Part shown: piece by piece, positions 19,529-28,300 of the stretch | Numbering within the stretch: the first letter of the stretch is position 1 | How the letters are laid out: each line of letters opens with the position of its first letter | NCBI GenBank assembly: GCA_033807775.1 | Contig: CM066317.1 | Coordinates: 36,707,870-36,771,869 of the forward strand | Direction of reading: 5' to 3' | Source: Saussurea involucrata | Taxonomy: Eukaryota; Streptophyta; Magnoliopsida; Asterales; Asteraceae | Length of the DNA: 64,000 nt | Position numbers and translations under genes: made by a program | Notes under the pieces: generated by a model | Databases searched by the model: none | Seen by the model: the letters and a program-made list of their open reading frames with translations, nothing else | What the model was told of the DNA's origin: nothing

Positions 19529-20378
19529 TGTTGGGAACTGAAGATATGCCAAGTATGGTTAGTACTGCTAAGTCTACATTACTACTGCCAGTTCTTCGTT
19601 ACTACTGCTGGGCAAGATTACTACTGCTAGACGAAGTTAGTACTGCTAGACCAAGTTACTACTGCTAGACGAAGTTAGTACTGCTAGACCAAGTTACTAC
19701 TGCTAGACGAAGTTAGTACTGCTAGACCAAGTTACTACTGCTAGACGAAGTTAGTGCTGCTAGACCAAATTACTACTGCTAGACATGGTTAGTACTGCTG
19801 AGCTGAGTTACTACTGCTTGAAGACTGTGAAGGTTAATACTGCTGAAGGTCGTTAATGCTGCTGAGCCAAATCATCATTAATGCTGCTGAGCCAAATCAT
19901 CATTAATGCTGCTGAGCCAAATCATCGTTAATACTGCTGAGTTGATAAGTTTGGTATGCGATGCTTTTGGAGACAAATAAGGAATTGATCAAGATATGTT
20001 TAACGAAGATTCAGAAGATCAATTTACTTTTGATAGTTATCTTGTAATTACTTTTGTATAAATAGTATTGATAGATAGCTATTAGAAGAGTGAAAAAGAT
20101 AGAAGAAAATATACGAGTGAAATAGAATTTGATATTCATTCAAGAGTGAATTAACCTCAAGATCATAGATCCTATTTCTAGAGAAGTAGAAATCGTCTTG
20201 TTGAGCCTGTTCAACAAGATTGAGGTTTGGTGTAAAACTTGTGAGTAATTCAGTTTGATATATACAGTGTATTGAATTTCTATTGATTGTTCATTAATTG
20301 ATTTAGAGTTCTATTCCGCAAGATTCTCTAAATTCTGTTTCTAAGAAGTTTAATTCTTGTTAAGAATCGATCCTGACA
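19529..20378 (+). repeat. Copia-1 3' LTR (850 bp)
   Basis: Same length as the 5' LTR with two mismatches seen by eye, about 99.8% identity. It ends CGATCCTGACA and is followed by the CCATG duplication at 20379-20383. Confidence 0.95.
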
Positions 20379-21226
20379 CCATGGCATCAGGAATGAGCCA
20401 TTGATATGCACGTCAATCTAAATGACAAAGGAAGTAAGACTTGGAAGAGCTACTGACAAAGGAATTTGTCATCTCTGTCTTTTTTGGGTTGATTTTGCCC
20501 GATAAGTTTGTCATCTCTAATGGTGGTAAAAGTGTAGAGTGCGTATCAGGAATGGACCACTCAGAACACGTCAACTTAACTGATATGTGATCAACTTGGA
20601 AGAGTGATTTTTAACACAGTAATTTGTTTATCCATATACTTGGAAGGCATCATTTTGCTACCGATAGTCCTGATACAACACCAGGAATGGGTTGATTGAA
20701 AGCTAGATCAGTAGTACAATGTGATCAACTTGGAAGAGTGATTTTTAACAAAGTAATTTGTTTATCCATATACTTGGAAGGCATCATTTTGCTACCGATA
20801 GTCCTGATACAACACCAGGAATGGGTTGATTGAAAGCTAGATCAGTAGTACAATGTTGAAGATCCGGAAGGGCATCCTGAAAAGTAGATGGTGAACTTAG
20901 TTATTAATAGACGAATGTTGTAGCATTGCCACAACATTAGTCCACTGGAATTTGTGTTTAGACTTCACCCCAACATCTTGCACCCTTGCTTTCTCTTATT
21001 ATTCGTTTAATCAATCGGTGATAACTCCAATCAAAACAATATCTTCGAATTGATCCTTGGAAATCATTTCTTTTACTAGACTTTTATTACGCTTTTACTC
21101 CAATCTATGTGGGACGATACATGGCTCTCACCAGTTTATTACTTGAAAGACGATATTAGATCTCATTGTATACTTGCTGTGAGGTTTACTTAGCACACGT
21201 CTATCGGTGTATTTAAAGCACTGTCA
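20379..21226 (+). repeat. Gypsy-1 3' LTR, second part, with a 134-bp tandem duplication
   Basis: Continues the LTR from CCATGGCATCAGG to GCACTGTCA. A block of 134 bp, from GTGATCAACTTGG near 20586 to GTAGTACAAT near 20720, is repeated directly up to about 20853. The joined 3' LTR is 1,749 bp against 1,615 bp for the 5' LTR, a difference of exactly 134 bp. Confidence 0.9.
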
Positions 21227-21272
21227 TCTCACTAGGCTCACGAAAAAGGTTGGTCTCACGTGAACCTAACCC
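21227..21272 (+). mobile_element. Foldback A1, right part
   Basis: After the TCTCA duplication the sequence reads CTAGGCTCACGAAAAAGG and TTGGTCTCACGTGAACCTAA. Its reverse complement matches the left end of A1/A2 (GTGAGA.CAA). It completes the element begun at 4286, separated by the 16.8-kb gypsy-1/copia-1 insertion. Confidence 0.75.

Positions 21273-21320
<48 letters not shown>
21273..21320. repeat. Compound microsatellite (TA)n(GA)n
   Basis: About thirteen TA units then eleven GA units separate foldbacks A1 and A2. Confidence 0.95.
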
Positions 21321-21523
21321 CTTGGGATCATGTGAGATCAACCTGTTTTCGTGAGAGCGGTGAGACCAAGTTTTTACACTTGAAACTTTACAACAAAATA
21401 CTGTGAAAGTAACCTTCACAGTGTTTTTGTTGTGAAGGTTCGGATCTTTTTTTACCTTCACAATGTTTTGATGTGAAGTTTTAAGTGTAAAAACTTGGTC
21501 TCATGGATCTCACGTGAACCCAA

Positions 21524-21525
<2 letters not shown>
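21321..21525 (+). mobile_element. Foldback A2 (MITE-like)
   Basis: Starts CTTGGGATCATGTGAGATC and ends GGATCTCACGTGAACCCAACC, so the ends are imperfect inverted repeats. The arms GACCAAGTTTTTACACTT and AAGTGTAAAAACTTGGTC are perfect complements. No ORF. Same family as A1. Confidence 0.85.

Positions 21526-21586
<61 letters not shown>
21526..21586. repeat. Compound microsatellite (AT)n(AG)n
   Basis: An AT tract followed by a GA tract between foldbacks A2 and B. Confidence 0.95.
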
Positions 21587-21590
<4 letters not shown>

Positions 21591-21592
21591 AT

Positions 21593-21830
21593 GTTCAAAC
21601 GAAAACGCTAACTATTTACGAGAAGCACGAGGACGGCCGCCCATGTACAAAATCACATGTGATTCACATACAAAATCATATGTGATTAAAATTCTGGACC
21701 CGCGCAGTTTGACCCGCGGTTTGCAAGTCGCGCGGATCACATGTGATTTTGTACTGTGAATCACATGTGATTTTGTACATGGGCAGCCGTTCTCGTGCTT
21801 CTCGTAAATAGTTAGCGTCCTCGTTTGAAC
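21593..21830. mobile_element. Foldback B with arms of about 76 bp
   Basis: GTTCAAACGAAAACGCTAAC at the left is answered by GTTAGCGTCCTCGTTTGAAC at the right. The arms stay complementary for about 76 bp with only a few mismatches, through ATTTACGAGAAGCACGAG and ACATGTGATTCACA. A loop of about 85 bp contains further ATCACATGTGAT palindromes. No coding potential. It is bordered by (TA)n(GA)n on the left and (CT)n(TA)n on the right, so the microsatellites mirror each other. Confidence 0.9.
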
Positions 21831-21835
21831 CCACC

Positions 21836-21837
21836 TT

Positions 21838-21890
<53 letters not shown>
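21836..21890. repeat. Compound microsatellite (CT)n(TA)n
   Basis: The mirror of the tract left of foldback B, with one CATA interruption. Confidence 0.95.
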
Positions 21891-22137
21891 CTTACAATAT
21901 TTGTACCTACGTTAGCTTTTAATTACCAAGTTAACATAATATTTTAAGTCTCATGGAATCGTTCATCAGACTTCATGTATTTATATCCCCAACCAAATAG
22001 AGTTATAGAGCAGAAACATAAACATCTATTTAATATGGCAAATACTTTAATGTTTTAGGAAGGGATTCTTTGAAACATAAACATCTTTTTAATATGGCAA
22101 ATACTTTTATGTTTTAGGGAGGGATTCTTTTAAACAT
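21891..22137. other. AT-rich spacer
   Basis: Nothing recognised apart from a short direct repeat: CATAAACATC.TTTTAATATGGCAAATACTTT-type sequence occurs at about 22015 and 22075. Confidence 0.5.
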
Positions 22138-22400
22138 GTGGAATGAGTGTATTCTTATAAACATGGCTCCCTCTTCTCTATTAAACAGTAAAAGCCCCTA
22201 TGAACTTCTCTATGGGTTTGTTCATGCTCTCACTCATCCAAGAAATTTTGGTTGTTTGATGTTTCGTTGTAAAACCTAATATCTCAGAAAATTTGGTTCT
22301 AGAGCCGAAAAATGTATTTTGCTCGGTTATTAGACTCTATAGACTTAATTCAAAATAGGTTTGATTTCTAGAGATGTAAAGTTTTACAGAACATTTTTCG
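22138..22400 (+). pseudogene. Degraded copia pol relic
   Basis: Translation gives fragments typical of the end of copia integrase and the following linker: INMAPSSLLN, SPYELLYGF, HPRNFGCLMF, AEKCILLGY and ISRDVKFY, in order but broken by stop codons at about 22280 and after. No LTR or other pol part is nearby. An old relic. Confidence 0.7.
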
Positions 22401-22853
22401 GTTAAGATAAGTGATAATAAACTTTGTAGCCAATTACCCATGTATTTAAATATTTGAGATATGAAATCTTGTGTATTGAAACTTTTAAAACTAGATTACC
22501 TAACATAGCATGCAATATTTTGAAACTACATTATAACATAGCATGCAAGTTCATTTTTAACGATACTTCTTTTACCAATCGTAGTAATACTATTACTAGC
22601 CATAAATTCATTCACTAATTGTTTAAAAATGATTCCCATACATTGCAAGTATTTGAAAACACAAGCAACAACCATGTTCTCATCATCAACAATTACAATG
22701 GGTCAAAAATGTCGGATTATTTTAGCTGCAACTGTTGTTAGCAATGACTGTCTTGTTTTTCTTCCAAATCTAATATAGCCGGTTCCTGTGCATAGCAAGA
22801 ACTTTATAAGATTGGGTTTATCACCAATCCATATTTCCCTCCTCCTACATTAA
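22401..22853. other. AT-rich spacer
   Basis: No gene or clear element seen. Two related blocks (CATAGCATGCAA...TTTGAAACT) near 22505 and 22535 suggest a small local duplication. Confidence 0.45.
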
Positions 22854-23098
22854 GGGGTCATTTATCAAACGTTATCTTATTGTGTAACATTCTCAGTAAT
22901 CAAAATAGATTGTTGATAAGCGTCTTAAACCCAGTAAATGCTTACCGGGTAAGAGTCATTTCCCTTACTCATAGAGTAAGACTGTCGGTCCTTGTTATGT
23001 TTCTTACCGGGTAAGATTCTGGGTCCTTGTCATGATCAATCGGTAAAGTAAGTGAAATCAGTAAGCGCTTACCCTGTAAGCGTTTAGTAAACAACCCC
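22854..23098. mobile_element. Tourist-like MITE, 245 bp
   Basis: Ends GGGGTCATTTATCAAACG and CGTTTAGTAAACAACCCC are imperfect inverted repeats, flanked by TAA on both sides (22851-22853, 23099-23101), as expected for PIF/Harbinger-related MITEs. The interior repeats TTACCGGGTAAG. No ORF. Confidence 0.65.
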
Positions 23099-23101
23099 TA
23101 A

Positions 23102-23399
23102 TATTTGCATGCAAGTTTGGTGTGGGGTGCAAAAAATGTCAAAATGCATCAAAATACAACAAATTTGTTTTAGTTTTTTATATAGTATATTGATTAAGCT
23201 TTTTTCTCAAATAATATAACAAATGTTTTCAACCCATATGATATCAGTTGGTCTTGTTGCGATATTTTTTCACTATATAACTTAAAAACTTTGACATACG
23301 TTTGAGAAAAAAGAAACTTAACAACCTGACATATACGTCGATAATTACAGATCTACTCTTAACAAATCAAGCTACGTAGTTAAATATTCATTACACTAA
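23102..23399. other. AT-rich spacer
   Basis: Nothing recognised between the MITE and the Helitron end. Confidence 0.5.
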
Positions 23400-23882
23400 C
23401 TAGTCATGTCCCCGTGCGATGCGACGGTGTGTATCTGAATTTAAAACCGATAACTTAAAAATTAGAATGCCACTCATATTTTCATTTTTTTGTCCATTCA
23501 GAAGTTAGGTTTATAAATTTTGAGTAAATTTTGCTCCTTTTATATTCATCCAGTAAGATGATGTGACTTGGTAAGCGTGGCGCCTTAATTCGTATATATT
23601 TATGAATTTAATGAAAAAAGATAATATATTTGTATCAAATTCCATATTAATTTCAACGAATCTTATACTAATCACGACACATTAATTCGTATATATTTAT
23701 GATATTTAATAATATAATTAAATAAAAAAATGTTCAATATTGAGCTCATTTCGAAGGTATTGACGAAGCGATTACAATGGTATAATTTGTAAAAAAAATA
23801 GAAATGTTTTTTTAATGCATTTTAGTTCATATACATTATTTATGTTTATATGATAAGAGTCTAAAATAAAAAAAAAATAAAG

Positions 23883-23885
23883 AAT
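23883..23885 (+). repeat. Target site duplication AAT, left copy
   Basis: AAT precedes CACTACTAAAC and recurs at 59255-59257. CACTA transposases make 3-bp duplications. Confidence 0.85.
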
Positions 23886-24340
23886 CACTACTAAACAGAA
23901 GCAGATTTCCGGCGGAAAAATCCGTCGGAAATCCGCCGGAAATGGATAATTTCGGCGGATTTTTCGGCGGATGCGGTCGCCGGATAAATGGGCGCCGAGA
24001 TGGCCCGTTTTCGGCGGACTTTTCGGCGGATAGTTTGTTTTCGGCGGACATTTCGGCGGAATAATCCGTCGGAAAAAAGTAGAAATAATTAACAAAATCT
24101 TAATTAACAAGATAATCCGAGATATATTTTCGGCGGATTTTTCCGCCTGAAATATATTTATTTATTTATCAATTAATAAAAAATAATAATTTCGGCAAAT
24201 ATTTCGGCGGATTTTCGGCGGATTTTTCTGCCTGAAATATATTTATTTATTTATTTATCAATTAAAAATAATAATAATTTCGGCAACTATTTTCGGCGGA
24301 TTTCGGGCGAAAAATTCCGCCGAAAATAATTTAATATTTT
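23886..24340. repeat. CACTA-1 left terminal and subterminal repeats
   Basis: After CACTACTAAAC come many TTTCGGCGGATTTTTCGGC, CCGCCGGAAA and related units in both orientations, the presumed binding sites of the element's DNA-binding protein. The core is the palindromic TCCGCCGGA/TTCCGGCGGAA. Confidence 0.85.
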
Positions 24341-24549
24341 TTTAATTATTTTTTTTATTAATTTAAAATTTATTTTTTTCATGAAATCAGCTGAAAACCT
24401 GCTAAAAATTCTATAATCTGCTAAAATGCTATATATCATAAATTAAAACGCCAAATACATTGTTCGGGCCAAAACGACCAAATCGTTGTTCCAAATTGTT
24501 CCAAATTCGTTCGAATAACACAAAACACAATTATAAAAGTTTCACATCA

Positions 24550-24807
24550 CTATGGAGGCGGACGCGGCGTACTTTGACTGAGACTTCTGACCAACTCGCA
24601 CATCTCTTCATATTGTGCTCGTTCCAAACGACGGGCCTCTTCACGTCTCGCTTCCTCTTCCCGACGTCTCGCTTCCTCTTCCCGACGTCTCGCATCCTCT
24701 TCCCGACGTCTCTGATCCTCTTCCCGACGTCTCTCATCCTCTACCCGACGTTCCTCCTCTTGTGCCTTCAACTCTTGCACTTGGCTCATTAAGGTCTCAA
24801 CGATGTG
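24550..24807 (-). pseudogene. CACTA-1 second gene (Transposase_24-type), last exon
   Basis: A 3' splice site (TTTTGTAG, 24808-24815 on plus) starts this exon and TAG at 24550-24552 ends it. It encodes a highly charged coiled coil rich in EERRREED-like heptads. Coiled-coil tails are usual in this family. The intron before it received copia-2. Confidence 0.7.
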
Positions 24808-24860
24808 CTACAAAATAAAAAAGACATTAGAATATTTAATATGAATTAAAAATCAAATTG

Positions 24861-24865
24861 ATAAA
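24861..24865 (+). repeat. Target site duplication ATAAA, left copy
   Basis: ATAAA precedes copia-2 and recurs at 38107-38111. Confidence 0.95.
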
Positions 24866-25353
24866 TGAAAGTGCAGGATCTATTCTTACAATCAATATAG
24901 AAAGAAGTAATTGAGAAATTGTATGATCAAGCCCAATTGTATTCAATGATGCACAGAATTACAGATCTAAGAGAGAGATCACCTCAAAGATTACAAGGAA
25001 TGAATACAAGTAATATGGGAAAATCAATCAGTTAGCAACGTAGTGCTAACCACTCTATTTATACTGCAACAAACATCTTAAAGCTACAGTACAAATAAGA
25101 AAGACTAATAAGAACATAACACGTGTCCTAATTAGTTTACACATTACTAAATAACAAAACTCGTCATAAGTTCTGAACAGGTAGTTCAGAACTTCTGAAC
25201 ATTCTTCTGATCACGCTTCTCAGAACTTCTGACTTCTCTTTCTCAGATCTCTGACTCTTCTTCTCAGAACTTCTGACTCTTCTTCTCAGAACTTCTGAAC
25301 CTTCTTATCAGATCTTCAACACTTGGTTTATTGACAAAACTTCAGATCTAACA
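24866..25353 (-). repeat. Copia-2 3' LTR (488 bp)
   Basis: On the minus strand starts TGTTAGATCTGAAG and ends CCTGCACTTTCA. Word copies (AGAAGTTCTGA) cluster at 25156-25312, upstream of the TATA box at 25056-25063 in the direction of transcription. Confidence 0.96.
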
Positions 25354-25367
25354 ATCTCCCCCTTTTT
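25354..25367 (-). promoter_or_regulatory. Copia-2 polypurine tract
   Basis: AAAAAGGGGGAGAT on the minus strand abuts the 3' LTR. Confidence 0.85.
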
Positions 25368-25368
25368 G

Positions 25369-28300
25369 TCAAATAAACTTAAACTTTGCATCATCTAATT
25401 CTTTCAGAGCAGGAACAATTTTCTGAAGTAGCACATTCCTCAGATTAAGCCTCTTATCAATCTTGTCAATAATTTCTTGAATAATCTCAACTTGCTGATT
25501 AATTACTTCTTGAATCATGTTTGCTTCCTTCACTTTCAGCATCTTTTTCTCCAAATTGTGCTTTATGATCCTTAAAGTTCCAGAACAATATTTTGCAGTT
25601 TCCTTTGCTCTGAAGAAGATCTTTCCACTTTTGTTCTTCAAAAATACTCCCAACTCTGGATATCTGTGAACACTTCCAGTCTTTAACATCTTTTTCTGCT
25701 CATGATCTGTATTGGGATTTGCCAGATAAACACATGACTTTTGCAAATACAGAGCTATTTGGAAATCTGTATAGCAATGCCACCTTAAGATATAGAACAT
25801 GGCCTCAATCACCACACTTCTTGCCTTCCTTTCATTTCTGTCTTTACTTGACTCTTTAAAACATAGAAAGCTGTGTAATCTGTAGAAGTCAACCACTGAC
25901 AGTTTCTCAAAATCTGCATCAGTGAAATAATAAACCTTGCCATCTTCTCTCAAAACTTCAAAGGATAAGTACTCCATCTTTCTGAATTTCTTAACCTTCA
26001 ATTCTCTGATTCCAGTGATTAGAAAATCTGAGTAAACGGCTTGCTTTGTTTTGCCAAGACATCTTGATTTTTCAGCCAACCAGATCTGAGTCTCCTTAGA
26101 CCTATCATAATACACATCCAAGAATTGTACCTCTTTTGGTTTGAAGAACTCAGGCAGATCAAATTCAAGAAAGTATCCATTCAGATCAATGAATATTTCA
26201 TCTTCTTTGGGTTCAGACTGTTCAGCTTGATCAATATTAGTTATCTGCACATTCTGAGGTGTTGTGTCCTGAACTTCTTCAGCCTCATCTGACAAAATTT
26301 CATTCACTTCATACTCAGCTGGGAACACAAAATCATTATGTAGAATCTTTTTGGGATTCACCTCAGATAGCAACCATTCACTACTGTTTCTGATTTTTCT
26401 TCTAAAATCCAACCTCCTCTTCACACAGTTTATGCATCTCTCCTTTAAACTCTCTTTTTCAGTATCCATACTTACTTCCATTCTAATCAACAACCAATTC
26501 AGAGTTGCATCACTGTATTTCACCAACTCTTTTAATCTGAACAATTCAAGTCTTTCGTGAACCATATATGTGAACCCTTCTGTCTCCATTCCTTCATTCA
26601 CAAAACCCTTCACATGCAGATCAACTTCTGTTTTCTTTGTGGGAGAACTCAGATTGCACTTTTCTTTTCTTTCTTCTATAGCCAACTGGAAGTCATACAA
26701 GTATGTATTTCTGACATAAATACCCAGAAGTCTTCTGCATTCAATTTCTATCAAGGCTTCTTCAGTGCTAGCAAAGAACTTGACTAGAAAGATCTGATCA
26801 TCAAGAGTCAATCTGTGAAAATCAAATGTAGACATGGAAACCTTTGTATTTCTTTCTTTCAGTGTTTCCATTCTAACGAACATTAAACCATTGAATTCAT
26901 CTTGTTGAAACATCAGAACTTTCTCGATTCTTTTCTGAATATGCAGTTTTGAGTCAGGAACTCTGAACATATTAGAAGCTTCTGAGTAGACCATCTGAGC
27001 TCTGTCATCCATAAAACCATCAATGTTACTTTCCAAAAGCTCATACTCTCCTTCTGTGTAGTAGAGATTATCATATATTTCCTCAGGAAAAATATCATCA
27101 TGAAATTGTCTGGCTAAAGGTACATCACTTAACTCTAGAATGAAGTCACACACAGGTTCTTCTAGTCTTTGCAATTTAATCTTTGGAATCTCGATTGGTT
27201 TTCTGAATACATATTCAGAAGGCATAAAGAAGTCTTTCACTTTCACATACTCTTCTTCTGTATTTAACTCATCACAAAAGTTAAACCTAAAATCATCTTT
27301 AAAATCCTGAGTGTAATCCACAGTTCTGTCTTCTTCTCCCATTAGATCAATGGGTCTTATCACTTTTATTCCTTTATGAATTTTCTGAACACTCAAAGCT
27401 CTGACTACTTCATTATGCATTCTTCTGATCAATTCTTCATTCAACCTCCTTTCTTCTGATTCAGACTCCATTGCCCTTTCACTGTTATAAACCACAATAT
27501 CTGTACACCTGTTTACCACTGTACTTTCCACTATTTCTTCTATTCTCAAATCAGATTCCTCAATAGCTACAGTTTCATCTGAGTTTCCTTCCATCTCAGT
27601 ATCCAAGTTCAATTCCTCTGTTTTATCTGATTCATTACTATCAATACTTCCCAACTCCATTTCTTCTGTATCTGAACTGTCAAGCTGTACTATCTGAATC
27701 ATCTCCTTTAAATTTTCTTGTGTCTGATCTTCTGTACTTTTTGTATTGGCTAAGTGCATGTCTGCTATCTCAAAATCTTCTATGCCAATATCATCATCAG
27801 AACTTAACCTTTGTCTTTTCTCCCCCTTTTGATGATTATGAGGATCATTATCATCAAACTTCCTTTTCAAGTTCTGATTAAAAGCAACTTCAGGTTCAGC
27901 TTCTGCAATAGGAACAGGATCAAGAGGCTTTGAAGTAGAAGCCAAAGATACACTCAGTGCTTTCAATATAGATTCCTGCATACCCTGCATCTGTTTTAAC
28001 ATATCTTTTTGAAAACCAGACATTATATCCATGATCTCCTTTTTGTGAGAATCCAAGGATTTCTTTACATCATCTACCTTGGTTTCAACAGAAATTAACT
28101 TTTTCTCCAACACAACTTTCAAATCTGATACCTCATCATTCAGATCCTCCATCCTCTTCTCCAAATTTTCTACTTTTTCCCCCATCTCCTTGTTTTGTTT
28201 CTGAATCTTTTCAAATTCAGAAGTTTCTAACAGTGAACCTGAACCAACAGATGGTCCAGTTTTCATGTGCCCAGAGAGCTCATGGCCTGTAGATAACACA

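Larger units (their letters stand above)
9109..20378 (+). mobile_element. Copia-1: young Ty1/copia element with a third ORF
   Basis: An 11,270-bp element with two 850-bp LTRs (9109-9958 and 19529-20378) that I find different at only two positions. It carries gag, pol in copia order (protease, integrase, reverse transcriptase, RNase H) and a 916-codon ORF3 downstream of pol. This layout and the long gag resemble the Sirevirus/SIRE group, an inference. A short word close to GTTA(A/G/C)TACTGCT is repeated in the LTR, the gag C-terminus, the pol-ORF3 spacer and ORF3. Integrase has glycine at the expected first catalytic aspartate, so its own integration function is doubtful despite its youth. Confidence 0.95.
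4468..21226 (+). mobile_element. Gypsy-1: non-autonomous Athila-like LTR element, split by copia-1
   Basis: Bounded by TGATATGCATTA and GCACTGTCA, with target duplication TCTCA at 4463-4467 and 21227-21231. Without copia-1 it is about 5.5 kb: 5' LTR 4468-6082, internal 6083-8202, 3' LTR 8203-9108 plus 20384-21226. The primer-binding site reads TTGGCGCCGCTGCCGGGG, the type seen in Athila/Calypso elements and attributed to tRNA-Asp. Only a gag-like ORF is present, with no protease, reverse transcriptase or integrase, so it would need proteins in trans. The LTRs differ at several percent of sites, so it is older than copia-1. Confidence 0.9.

Noticed and set aside
23836..24110. Minus-strand ORFs rich in Pro/Lys (PPKSPPKTG)
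   Set aside because: Translated CACTA subterminal repeats, not genes.
23886..24340. Regularly spaced GGCGGA repeats resembling a CRISPR-like array
   Set aside because: Units are irregular, in both orientations, adjacent to CACTA termini and in a eukaryotic genome; they are subterminal transposase sites.
24460..24818. Plus-strand ORFs with SRFLFPTSRFLFP-like repeats
   Set aside because: Antisense of the coiled-coil last exon of the CACTA-1 second gene.
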